DNA of 64,000 nt, taken from NCBI GenBank assembly GCA_038744785.1, contig JBCDLX010000002.1, positions 164,891 to 228,890 on the forward strand, in the 5' to 3' direction. The stretch is from Ovoidimarina sp038744785 (lineage in GTDB: Bacteria; Pseudomonadota; Alphaproteobacteria; Rhodobacterales; Rhodobacteraceae). The position numbers were made by a program, and so were the translations under genes. The notes below the pieces were generated by a model that saw nothing but the letters and a program-made list of their open reading frames with translations, ran no database searches and had not been told where the DNA came from. Positions 35,292 to 44,110 of this stretch are shown piece by piece; the first letter of the stretch is position 1; the number at the start of each line of letters is the position of its first letter.

Positions 35292-37054
35292 GGGCCGCGT
35301 GGGTTTTCCGTCGCCGTTTCGTCGATCAGGCCAGCCTTGCGCAGCCCGTCCATGAAGCGATTGGGCCCGGTTGCGTCCTGAAACGGAAGCCTGCCAATAT
35401 GCTCTTCCGGGATATAAGCGGGGTTGATCTCTTTCAGCTTCCGCCAAACCGCCTTGGCTTCGGCCACCCGTCCCATATGTCCAAGCGCCGAGGCCAGAAA
35501 TCCCCGTGATAAATCGGTGTTGGGGTTCACGACAATACGGTCTTTGAACACCGAAGCAGCCTTGGCATAGTTTCCGGCGACAAAATGCGCCGTGCCAAGA
35601 AAATGCACCGCTTGCTGCTGAAACGCGGGGTCTAATCGCATCGCACGTTCAATGATCGGGATCGCTTGGTCCGGGGCGCCCTGATAGATGCACAAAAGCC
35701 CGCGAAGGTTCATAGCGGGAGCGTAATTCGGGCTGATCGCAAGCGCCTGATCCACCCGGGCGGACCATTCTGCATAGTCTTTCTTGAACAGCGCGACCAG
35801 TGCCGCGACGTAATGCGCATAGGCGTCTTTTGGGTCCTTCTCGACGGCAGCGGCGGCGAACTCCCCAGCGCGCTCCAGCGACAAATCCGCGTCCTTCGTC
35901 CAGAGGTTCTGATGGTTCAGGACATGCGCCATGCCCATGCCCGCATGGGGACCGCCAAATGCCGGATCCGCCTCAATTGACTTCTGAAACAAGTCGGTCG
36001 CTGCATTGAACATTGCAAGCGATTTGTCGGGCGCAAAAAGCATCTCGCGCCCTTTAATGTAATAGTCATGCGCCGTCACGCTTTGGGTGGCGTCATGGGC
36101 GATCAGCGCTTCTTCAGTCTCGGTGAGGGTCAACTTCAGGGCCCCTACGATCTGTCGGGTGACGTCGTCCTGAACCTCGAAGATATCAGTCAGATCGCGG
36201 TCATAACGATCCGTCCATACCGATGTGCCACGGGCCCCGTCGACAAGCTCTGCCGAAACACGGACGCGGTTTCCGGCCTTGCGGATACTGCCGGTCAGCG
36301 CGAACCCCACACCGAGCTGTCCGCAGATATCCGGCACGGTTTGGGCTGTGGTCTTGTAGGTAAAGGCGGTTGCGCGCGCGATCACAGCTAACTCAGAGAT
36401 CTTTGAAAGATCGGTGATCACATCTTCGGTCACGCCATCGCTGAAGTACTCCTGCTCGGGGTCGTTGCTCAAGTTGGCAAAGGGCAGAACGATGATCGAC
36501 GGTTGCGTGGCCGCTTCAGCCGCCGCGGACCGCAGGTCCGGGGCAGGGCTTGGCGCCGCTTTGCCGGTCCACCGCCACACATGGACTGGCCGGTCGATGT
36601 TCTTCACCTCGCGCGCGCCTGCGTCGTCGAAACTGTCATCCAGCCGGTCGCGCACTTGGTCGTAGACGGCCGCAGTGACGAAAACGCTGCCCGGGTCGGC
36701 AATCGATTCAAGGCGCGACGCCATGACAACGCCGTCGCCCTGGATATCATCGCCATCCACGATGATATCGCCAAGGTTGATGCCCGCACGAAGCCGGATA
36801 TCCCAGTCGCGCGCCGTGGTTGCCCTCTGGATGGCGATGCCCGCGCGCACGGCGTCCACGACGCTCGCAAATTCCGCAAGCATCCCATCGCCCATCAGCT
36901 TTACGACCCGTCCGTTATGCGACGCGACCGTCGGGATGATGATGTCATCGTGCAGCGCTTTCACGGCGGCGAGGGTTGTTTCCTCGCTGGCGCGGACCAT
37001 CCGCGAAAAGCCGACGACGTCCGTGGCCAGAATGGCGGCGAGGCGGCGTTGCAC
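35288..37054 (-). CDS. Class III adenylate cyclase with TolB-like and TPR regions
   Basis: The 588-residue protein starts with a class III cyclase domain (~1-170): metal aspartates D12 (ATDVVGFSRM) and D56 (MGDGMLAEF), with the VVMASRLESIADPG region. A TolB-N-like segment follows (~190-300, IIVLPFANLSNDPEQEYFSDGVTEDVITDLSKI). TPR-like helical repeats run to the end (~330-570). No membrane helix is visible. This architecture is common in Rhizobiales and Rhodobacterales, in many paralogues; the signals are largely unknown. It probably makes cAMP in response to a ligand or partner bound by the TPR part. Confidence 0.88.
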   Translation of the reverse strand: MQRRLAAILATDVVGFSRMVRASEETTLAAVKALHDDIIIPTVASHNGRVVKLMGDGMLAEFASVVDAVRAGIAIQRATTARDWDIRLRAGINLGDIIVDGDDIQGDGVVMASRLESIADPGSVFVTAAVYDQVRDRLDDSFDDAGAREVKNIDRPVHVWRWTGKAAPSPAPDLRSAAAEAATQPSIIVLPFANLSNDPEQEYFSDGVTEDVITDLSKISELAVIARATAFTYKTTAQTVPDICGQLGVGFALTGSIRKAGNRVRVSAELVDGARGTSVWTDRYDRDLTDIFEVQDDVTRQIVGALKLTLTETEEALIAHDATQSVTAHDYYIKGREMLFAPDKSLAMFNAATDLFQKSIEADPAFGGPHAGMGMAHVLNHQNLWTKDADLSLERAGEFAAAAVEKDPKDAYAHYVAALVALFKKDYAEWSARVDQALAISPNYAPAMNLRGLLCIYQGAPDQAIPIIERAMRLDPAFQQQAVHFLGTAHFVAGNYAKAASVFKDRIVVNPNTDLSRGFLASALGHMGRVAEAKAVWRKLKEINPAYIPEEHIGRLPFQDATGPNRFMDGLRKAGLIDETATENPRGP

Positions 37055-37153
37055 GGCATGGCTCCTTCGCGGGGTTGCGGTGAGGGTGCGTTACGCGCGA
37101 CCCTACGCAATCGGCTGGGGCCCGACAATCCGGGTTAAGAGACAGCGGCGATC

Positions 37154-38641
37154 CTAGACCGAAAGCGTGGCCTGCACTGCGCGCGACCAGGCGTCCGTCT
37201 TGGTCTTGCGCACCGTTTCGTCCATTGCGGGTTCGAACCTGCGTTCCAGTCGCCAACTCGCCGCAAACTCATCCATGGACGGGTAGATATCTGCCGCCAT
37301 ACCGGCAAGCCAGGCGGCGCCAAGCGCCGTGGTTTCCAGCACCTCTGGCCGATCTACTGGTGCGCCGATGATATCCGATAGAAACTGCATCGCCCAATCA
37401 GAGGCGGACATACCACCATCGACGCGCAATATCCCGTCCTCGCCCCCGCCGGGCCAGTCCGACCGCATGGCGCGCAACAAGTCGGCGGTTTGAAACCCCA
37501 CGCTCTCCAGCGCGGCCTTCGCGAACTCTTCAGGACCGGAGTTTCGGGTCAGACCATAGACCGCCCCGCGGCAGTCAGGGTTCCAGTACGGTGCGCCAAG
37601 ACCCACGAACGCGGGCACAAGGACAAGATCCTGCGCGGGGTCCGCGGCCTCTGCCAAGGGCTGCGTTTCGCGGGCGTCACGAATGATTTTCAGCCCATCG
37701 CGCAGCCACTGTACAACCGCGCCCGCGATAAATATCGATCCTTCCAGCGCATAGGTGGGCGTCCCGTCGAGTTGATAACCGATCGTCGTCAGAAGCCGGT
37801 TCTTTGACTGCACTGCCTGTGACCCGGTGTTCAGAAGCGCGAAACACCCTGTTCCATAGGTCGATTTCAGCATCCCCGGCTGGAAACAGGCCTGGCCGAC
37901 CGTTGCGGCCTGCTGATCGCCAGCGACACCCATAATCGGGATTTCCCGACCGAACAGATCGGCCCGCGTCACGCCGAATTCTCCGGCGCAATCGCGGACT
38001 TCGGGCAGCATCTCGACAGGAATGTCCAAAAGCTTGCAGATCGTGGTGGACCAGCGGCCCTTGTGGATGTCGTACAAAAGCGTACGTGCTGCATTTGTGG
38101 CGTCGGTTACATGCGACCGCCCGCCGGTCAACCGCCAGATTAGATAGCAATCTACCGTCCCGAAAAGAACCTCGCCCCGCCGCGCACGGTCCCGCAGTCC
38201 TTCGACTTCATCAAGAATCCATGCAAGCTTGGTGGCCGAAAAATAGGGATCGAGCAAAAGCCCCGTACGCGCGCTAACCATTGGCTCGTGACCATCTGCC
38301 CGCAGCCGCGCGCAGGTGTCCGCTGTTCTTCGATCCTGCCAGACGATCGCGTTGTGCACCGGTCGTCCGGTCGTCTTGTCCCAAACGACGACAGTTTCGC
38401 GTTGGTTCGTGATCCCGATCGCCGCGATGTCCTGCGATGAAACCTCTGCGCGTTCGATGGCCGCGCGGCAGGTACCCGCCGTTGTTGACCACAGATCCTG
38501 GGGGTCATGCTCGACCCAGCCTGAGGCCGGGAAATGCTGAGGAAATTCTTCTTGTGCACTGGCAACGACACGCATCGCGCTGTCAAAAACGATGGCCCGG
38601 CTGGATGTCGTGCCCTGATCAATGGCGAGGACATGGGTCAT
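37154..38641 (-). CDS. glpK: Glycerol kinase
   Basis: GlpK phosphorylates glycerol to sn-glycerol 3-phosphate with ATP. The 495-residue product opens with AIDQGTTSSRAIVFD. It has GITNQRETVVVWDKTTGRP, the GVAGDQQAATVGQACFQPGMLKSTYGTGCF region and an ATP-site GGMSASDWAMQFL. It lies 27 bp downstream of glpD, with which it forms an operon under the divergent DeoR-type regulator. No glycerol transporter gene is in the window. Confidence 0.96.
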   Translation of the reverse strand: MTHVLAIDQGTTSSRAIVFDSAMRVVASAQEEFPQHFPASGWVEHDPQDLWSTTAGTCRAAIERAEVSSQDIAAIGITNQRETVVVWDKTTGRPVHNAIVWQDRRTADTCARLRADGHEPMVSARTGLLLDPYFSATKLAWILDEVEGLRDRARRGEVLFGTVDCYLIWRLTGGRSHVTDATNAARTLLYDIHKGRWSTTICKLLDIPVEMLPEVRDCAGEFGVTRADLFGREIPIMGVAGDQQAATVGQACFQPGMLKSTYGTGCFALLNTGSQAVQSKNRLLTTIGYQLDGTPTYALEGSIFIAGAVVQWLRDGLKIIRDARETQPLAEAADPAQDLVLVPAFVGLGAPYWNPDCRGAVYGLTRNSGPEEFAKAALESVGFQTADLLRAMRSDWPGGGEDGILRVDGGMSASDWAMQFLSDIIGAPVDRPEVLETTALGAAWLAGMAADIYPSMDEFAASWRLERRFEPAMDETVRKTKTDAWSRAVQATLSV

Positions 38642-38668
38642 CGCGATCTCCTCCCTGGGTTTTCCCGA

Positions 38669-40264
38669 TTATTCCGCCGCTTTGGGCGCTTTGCCAGAGG
38701 CAAGCGCGCGTGACATCCAGTCGTCAAGCGCACCGATCTCATCTGCCGTCATCCGAAGCCCCAGCTTGGACCGTCGCCAGACAACATCATCTGCCGTTTG
38801 CGCGTACTCATGGGTCATAAGCCAGCGCACCTCGCATTCGTAAAGCCCGGCCCCAAAGTCCTGTCCAAGATCGCCAAGGCCCGAAGCGTCTGAGACAATG
38901 TCTTTTGCCTCGGTTCCGTAGGCGCGGACAAGCCGCCGCACCGTTCGGGCATCAAGATAGGGGTGCGCAGCAGCAAGCCGTGCGACCAGATCGTCGAATC
39001 CGTCAACCGGAAAATCCCCCCCGGGCAGCGGAACGCCAGCTGTCCAGGCGTATTGCGCATCATCGAAATGATGCAAAAACTTCTCTACTGACTGTTCTGC
39101 AAGCTTTCGGTGCGTGGTGATCTTGCCGCCGAAAATGTTCAGAACCGGAGCACCCGCCTCGTCGAGCGATAAAACGTAGTCCCGGGTCGCGGCGGTCGCT
39201 GATTTCGCGCCGTCGTCGTAAAGAGGCCGTACGCCGGAATAGGTCCAAACCACATCCTCGCGCGTGACCGGTGTCTTGAAATACTCAGAGGCAAACCGGC
39301 AGAGATACTCCTGTTCTTCTTCCGTCGCGACGGCCGCCCTGGGATCCCCGTCATGCTCTTTGTCTGTGGTGCCGATTAGGGTGAAGTCCGTTTCGTAAGG
39401 GATTGCAAAGATAATCCTGCCGTCCTGACCCTGGAAAAAGTAACACTTGTCGTGATCGAAGAGCTTTCGGGTTACGATGTGACTGCCGCGAACTAGGCGG
39501 ATGCCTTCGCTTGTGTTCAGTCGGATGCGCTTTTCGATCACATCTTGGACCCATGGCCCGCCGGCGTTGACAAGAACCTTCGCACGCCATTCCTGCAGAG
39601 TACCGCTGCCTTTGTCTTCGGTTACAATGGTCCAGCCATCGGCATCCCGGTCGGCGGTGACGACCTTGGTCCGAGTCCTGATATCTGCGCCCCGACGTTC
39701 AGCATCGCGGGCTGTTAGAACGACTAGGCGCGCATCCTCGACCCAACAGTCCGAGTACTCGAACGCCTTTCGAAATTTATCGTTCAGGGGTGCGCCAGCG
39801 GGATCTTTCGTCAAATCCAGGGTCGTTGTGCCTGGCAGGATCTGCCGCCCGCCCAAATAATCGTACATGAAAAGTCCAAGCCGGATCATCCAGCCTGGTC
39901 GACGTCCCTTGAGCCACGGCATGACTGTGCTCACCACCCGGCTTGCCGGTGTAGACGTGTCGAAACGCATGTCCTTGTGAAACGGCAGCACGAACCGCAT
40001 GGGCCACGAGATATGGGGCATCGCACGCAGAAGCGTTTCCCGCTCTTCCAAGGCGTGGCGCACAAGACCGATCTCGAAATACTCAAGATAGCGCAGCCCG
40101 CCATGGTAGAGCTTGGTCGACGCCGAAGACGTGGCATGGGCAAGGTCTTCCATTTCGGCAAGGCGCACGGACAGTCCGCGCCCAACCGCATCCCGTGCGA
40201 TCGCGACGCCGTTGATCCCGCCGCCGATGATGAAAATGTCCGTGGTGTTGGATGTTTCGGCCAT
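38669..40264 (-). CDS. glpD: Aerobic glycerol-3-phosphate dehydrogenase
   Basis: GlpD is a membrane-associated flavoenzyme oxidising glycerol 3-phosphate to dihydroxyacetone phosphate with quinone. The ~531-residue product has the FAD Rossmann motif IIGGGINGVAIARDAVGRG at its start, SSASTKLYHGGLRYLEYFEIGLVRHALEERE, and the C-terminal GGKITTHRKLAEQSVEKF and DxxxRRSKLGL-type cap segment. I placed the start at the ATG at 40264, just before the Rossmann strand. An ATG at 40288 and a start at 40324 are alternatives, and none has a strong ribosome site. Confidence 0.95.
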   Translation of the reverse strand: MAETSNTTDIFIIGGGINGVAIARDAVGRGLSVRLAEMEDLAHATSSASTKLYHGGLRYLEYFEIGLVRHALEERETLLRAMPHISWPMRFVLPFHKDMRFDTSTPASRVVSTVMPWLKGRRPGWMIRLGLFMYDYLGGRQILPGTTTLDLTKDPAGAPLNDKFRKAFEYSDCWVEDARLVVLTARDAERRGADIRTRTKVVTADRDADGWTIVTEDKGSGTLQEWRAKVLVNAGGPWVQDVIEKRIRLNTSEGIRLVRGSHIVTRKLFDHDKCYFFQGQDGRIIFAIPYETDFTLIGTTDKEHDGDPRAAVATEEEQEYLCRFASEYFKTPVTREDVVWTYSGVRPLYDDGAKSATAATRDYVLSLDEAGAPVLNIFGGKITTHRKLAEQSVEKFLHHFDDAQYAWTAGVPLPGGDFPVDGFDDLVARLAAAHPYLDARTVRRLVRAYGTEAKDIVSDASGLGDLGQDFGAGLYECEVRWLMTHEYAQTADDVVWRRSKLGLRMTADEIGALDDWMSRALASGKAPKAAE

Positions 40265-40518
40265 GGCTGTCAGATGCCCCCCGTCCATGCGCCGGAGACT
40301 CTGATGTGTCGGGCGATTTGTCAAACACAGAGCGCGCGTATTTGCGCGAAAATCTGCGATCCTTGTGCGATCAGTCGTGTGAGCTGTGGGATATTGAGGG
40401 TTTCGGCGAGACTAGGTGACGATTGCGAGCAGAAATCCACATATCAGATTTGAAAATCGCAAGCGTCTGAGGCAGGTTTGCGGCGAACCGCCGCCCCTTG
40501 CAGAAACCGATTCACCCA
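40265..40518. promoter_or_regulatory. Divergent glpD/glpR control region
   Basis: This 254-bp gap between the glpD and regulator starts should carry both promoters and the GlpR operators. Visible repeats are a direct repeat TGCGATC-N4-TGCGATC near 40348-40365 and an inverted repeat AAATC-N9-GATTT around 40434-40452. I cannot prove either is an operator. No coding sequence is evident. Confidence 0.4.
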
Positions 40519-41277
40519 ATGGCCCAATCATTTCGAAAATCTCAGATCCTCGACATTGCGCGGAGCGACGGGCGGGTTGTGGTGGAAGATCTGGCCGAAC
40601 GCTTCGGTGTTTCGACACAAACGATCCGCCGCGATTTGACCGATCTTGCTGCGGATGGAAAGCTTGACCGTGTCCATGGTGGTGCGATCATGCCTGCCGG
40701 CGCGCTGAACATCCGCTACGCCGACCGCCAAGCAATTAACGAGACGGCGAAAGCGGCCATTGCGGCAGCCTGTGCGGCCGACATTCCCAACAATTCCTCG
40801 GTGCTCCTAAACATCGGAACATCGACCGAGGCGGTCGCACGGGCGCTGATGGGGCATCAGAACCTGACCGTGCTTACGAACAATATGAACGTCGCGAACA
40901 TCCTGTCGGCAAACGACACGTTCCAGATCATCGTCTTGGGCGGGATGATGCGGGCGCAGGATGGCGGTCTGGTCGGCGATCTGACAGTCCAGGCCATCGA
41001 CCGCTTCAAAGTGGATCACGCCGTGATTGGAACCTCGGCGCTCGATCTAGACGGCGACCTTCTGGATTTCGATTTGCAGGAAGTGCGCGTCAGCCGAACG
41101 ATTATTATGCGGTCGAAGCGCACGTCTCTGGTGGTCGACGCTTCAAAACTGGAACGCTCCGCCCCGGTGCGCATCGCGTCGCTTTGCGATCTTGATGCAG
41201 TTTATACGGACTGGTTGCCGCCGTCCTTGATGGCGAAATGCACGGAGGGGTCTACATTGGTGCGGATCGCAGACTAA
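40519..41277 (+). CDS. glpR: DeoR-family regulator, probable glycerol-3-phosphate regulon repressor
   Basis: The ~252-residue protein has an N-terminal DeoR winged helix (RKSQILDIARSDGRVVVEDLAERFGVSTQTIRRDLTDLAADGKLDRVHGGA). The C-terminal sugar-phosphate-sensing domain (~75-240) contains LLNIGTSTEAVARAL and LGGMMRAQDGGLVGDLT. I chose the ATG at 40519; the upstream TTG at 40498 has no site. Its divergent position to glpD-glpK supports the GlpR call, with glycerol 3-phosphate as the likely inducer. Its TAA shares a CTAA with the opposite-strand gene. Confidence 0.88.
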   Translation: MAQSFRKSQILDIARSDGRVVVEDLAERFGVSTQTIRRDLTDLAADGKLDRVHGGAIMPAGALNIRYADRQAINETAKAAIAAACAADIPNNSSVLLNIGTSTEAVARALMGHQNLTVLTNNMNVANILSANDTFQIIVLGGMMRAQDGGLVGDLTVQAIDRFKVDHAVIGTSALDLDGDLLDFDLQEVRVSRTIIMRSKRTSLVVDASKLERSAPVRIASLCDLDAVYTDWLPPSLMAKCTEGSTLVRIAD

Positions 41278-42611
41278 GCGGGCGGATCGCCATCTGACCG
41301 AACCCACATCAACAGAAAAAGACCCACGACAAACAGAACCAGAAGCGGAACGATGCCCAGTGCCTGGCTACCGGTGATGTCGGTCACGATCCCAATCGAC
41401 AAAGGCGCGATGAACGCCGTCGCCTTTCCAGAAAGAGCATAAAGCCCGAACGCTTCGGTCATCCGCATGGGATCGGCTTGCTTTACCATCATCGTCCTGC
41501 TGGAGGCCTGCAAAGCCCCGCCGCCCGCACCGATCAGCGCCCCAAGGATATAGAATGTGATATCCGGAAGAGGCGATCCCTCGGCAATCGGGACACCGAA
41601 CACCGATGTTCGAGAGACGAAGATCACGCCCAAGGCAACAAGCGAAAGAAGAATGATTGTCGTGGCGATTACAGGCTTTGACCCGTACCGCGTATCCGCC
41701 TTACCGCCGACCCAGGCAAAGATCGCACCTGTTAGGATCGCGAGTATTCCAAAGATGCCCGTGTCAACGACGTTCCACCCCAGAACGCCCGCCGCGTAAA
41801 TCCCTCCGAATGCGTACATCCCGTTTAAGGCATCGCGGTAGAACATGGACGAGCCGAGATAGGCAAAGAGGCTGGGGCGCATTGGAAGCGTCCGGATCGT
41901 GCGTCCCACTTCGGACAGCGCCGCCTTCACGGCTCCGGGCGGTGCGCTGGTAGGGCGGGGATCGCGCACAAACAGGAAGAACGGGATCATAAAGACGATG
42001 AACCAAAGCGCCGTGAACGGCCCGACAAATCGGGTACCTTCCCGCGCGTCAGGGTCCAGCCCGAAGGGTGGCGACAGGCCCAGGAAAGTCTTTCCGGTTG
42101 TTGCACTTTCGGCAAATAAACCAAGGCACAGGATCAACGCGAAAAGCCCGCCCAGGTACCCAAATGCCCATCCGTTCCCCGAAATGCGCCCGATCTCTTC
42201 GGGTGGCCCAAGATCTGGCAGCATCGCATTTGTGAAGATCGTTGCAAACTCCATGCCGACAAGGCCAAGGCCGAACAGAAAAAGGATCAGAATGAGGTTG
42301 AAATCGTCCGGGGCGGCCAGCCACAGCCCGGTGCTGCCGATGACATACATCGCCGAAAAGCCCCAGATCCAGCGCATGCGGGTCCCGGCCGTATCGGCCA
42401 TCGCTCCCAGGATTGGTGCGAGGAGGGCCATCACTACGCCTGCAAGGCCCACGCCATAGCCCCAGGCCGCCTGCGCTTCTGCGCCGTCGCCGATAATCTC
42501 ATTCATGTAAGGGCCGAAGATGAACGTCAGCAGAAGGGTGTTGTAGGGCTGGCTGGCCCAGTCAAAGAAGAACCAACCCCAGATGCGCTTGCGCTTCGTC
42601 GTATCGCTCAT
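41274..42611 (-). CDS. MFS permease, UMF1 (Atg22-like) family
   Basis: The 445-residue protein has 12 predicted membrane helices and the family-typical start IWGWFFFDWASQPYNTLLLTFIFGPY. It also has LGAMADTAGTRMRWIWGFSAMYV and GNGWAFGYLGGLFALIL. UMF1 members resemble yeast vacuolar amino-acid effluxer Atg22, but bacterial substrates are mostly unknown. It ends against glpR and lies ~65 bp downstream of the acyltransferase gene on the same strand. Confidence 0.88.
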   Translation of the reverse strand: MSDTTKRKRIWGWFFFDWASQPYNTLLLTFIFGPYMNEIIGDGAEAQAAWGYGVGLAGVVMALLAPILGAMADTAGTRMRWIWGFSAMYVIGSTGLWLAAPDDFNLILILFLFGLGLVGMEFATIFTNAMLPDLGPPEEIGRISGNGWAFGYLGGLFALILCLGLFAESATTGKTFLGLSPPFGLDPDAREGTRFVGPFTALWFIVFMIPFFLFVRDPRPTSAPPGAVKAALSEVGRTIRTLPMRPSLFAYLGSSMFYRDALNGMYAFGGIYAAGVLGWNVVDTGIFGILAILTGAIFAWVGGKADTRYGSKPVIATTIILLSLVALGVIFVSRTSVFGVPIAEGSPLPDITFYILGALIGAGGGALQASSRTMMVKQADPMRMTEAFGLYALSGKATAFIAPLSIGIVTDITGSQALGIVPLLVLFVVGLFLLMWVRSDGDPPA

Positions 42612-42676
42612 CGGTTTATCCGCCTGACTGCCCGGGATCAGTTGCCCAGATGCGTGTTACTCGCGCAACGACATTC

Positions 42677-44071
42677 TTATCCATTGTTGGAAGATCGGGC
42701 ATCTTCGGCCACAAGCACCTTCAAACGCTGAACAAGCTTGCCGCGCACCTCGCGGAGTGTGCGGACTTGGTCGGGATGTCGTCGTTGCCACCGTTGCGCG
42801 CGAAGGATCGACCGGGCGTCGCGCCAATTGTCGATGACCCCAAGCGCGGTCGCACCTCCGATGATCGACAGGCCCAGGATGCCAAGCGCCGCCCATCCGG
42901 GTGGTCCGCCAAGCAGCCCCGCAAGCCGGGCACCCGCGCCACTGAGAACGATCCAGAACAAAGGAAAAGCCCAGATTGCGTGGAACAGCGAAAAGGTTGC
43001 GCGCTTGTCAAGCGATTGACGCCGACCGATGGCAACCGTCAGCCAGAATGGCGGTGCATTCAGCACAAGTCCCGGGGCAGCCAACGGCATTCTTATCAAG
43101 ACACCTAGAAGGTTTCGAAACAGGGATTGCCCGCGCGTTCGGTCGGTGTCGACATCCGCGTCGCGTACCCCGGCGCTCTGCATGGATTCAAGATACGCTT
43201 CGATATCCCGCCGGATCGATGCCGCCCGGTTCGCGTCGCGTGCGCGCAGTCGGTGATAGCCGTCACGGAAAGCCCGCATCCGCGCTGATTGGTCTGCCAG
43301 AGATACCTCTCCACTCGGCGCCGCGACGCTCTGCTGTACCCATATCGTTGTCGCTTGTGCAACGGCGTATGCCTCTTCCCAGCTCTCATAGCCGGGTGTC
43401 AGCGCATCAAGCGCGTTGCTGATCCGGTCGGTCAGGGCCCGAACGGTGGCAGGCTTTACGTCGCCCGGTGGCCGGTCGACGGGCAGGGGGTCGCCAACCT
43501 CGACCAGCGCACGGGATCTGAAACGGCTCTTCTCGTCGAAGATAAGTCCCACAGGGACGACGCAGACATCGTCGATGTTCTCATGGCCAGCGGCCGACAG
43601 CGCGATACGGGCCGCGCCGGATTTCATCGGCTGAAGCGCGGGGGCGCTGTGGCTGACGCCTTCGGGAAAAAGAGCCAAAACTCCGCCCCTCTGCAGATAG
43701 GCTGCCGCCCGAGCAAACGTTGCCGTGTTGGCATGCTTTTCGTGGCCCGCGTCCTGCCGCCGAACAATGGGAATAACGCCGCCCAAAGTCAGGAGTGGGC
43801 GCAACATCCGATTGTCCCAGACCGAGCTTGACGCGATCAGCCTTGGCGTGCGCGGCAGGAACGCGGTCAACAGAACCCCGTCGATTAAGCTGTTGAAATG
43901 GTTGCCAACCACAATGGCGGGAGCAGACTTGGGAAACCGCTCGATCCCCACCACCTCGATCTCCCGAAAGTAGGTGTGAAGAAGGGCACGCGCAAAAGCT
44001 CGCAGCGCTTGATCGAGCTTTACACGCCGCGGGCTGTCCGGGGTTGCGATCGGGCGGGGCGACGATGTCAT
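42677..44071 (-). CDS. PlsC-type 1-acyl-glycerol-phosphate acyltransferase family protein
   Basis: The 464-residue protein has an N-terminal acyltransferase domain (~35-230): the catalytic block is NHFNSLID (Asn57, His58, Asp64, an HX5D spacing) and the FPEG block is at 135-138 (ALFPEGVSH). A C-terminal half (~330-440) has two or three hydrophobic segments (PGLVLNAPPFWLTVAIG and FSLFHAIWAFPLFWIVLSGAG). That resembles Gat/AUP-like membrane acyltransferases more than short PlsC. It probably acylates a lysophospholipid or related lipid; the substrate is unknown. Confidence 0.82.
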   Translation of the reverse strand: MTSSPRPIATPDSPRRVKLDQALRAFARALLHTYFREIEVVGIERFPKSAPAIVVGNHFNSLIDGVLLTAFLPRTPRLIASSSVWDNRMLRPLLTLGGVIPIVRRQDAGHEKHANTATFARAAAYLQRGGVLALFPEGVSHSAPALQPMKSGAARIALSAAGHENIDDVCVVPVGLIFDEKSRFRSRALVEVGDPLPVDRPPGDVKPATVRALTDRISNALDALTPGYESWEEAYAVAQATTIWVQQSVAAPSGEVSLADQSARMRAFRDGYHRLRARDANRAASIRRDIEAYLESMQSAGVRDADVDTDRTRGQSLFRNLLGVLIRMPLAAPGLVLNAPPFWLTVAIGRRQSLDKRATFSLFHAIWAFPLFWIVLSGAGARLAGLLGGPPGWAALGILGLSIIGGATALGVIDNWRDARSILRAQRWQRRHPDQVRTLREVRGKLVQRLKVLVAEDARSSNNG

Positions 44072-44110
44072 CGGGGCGGTCCGAAGGGATCAAAGACAGC
44101 CACGCGGCCG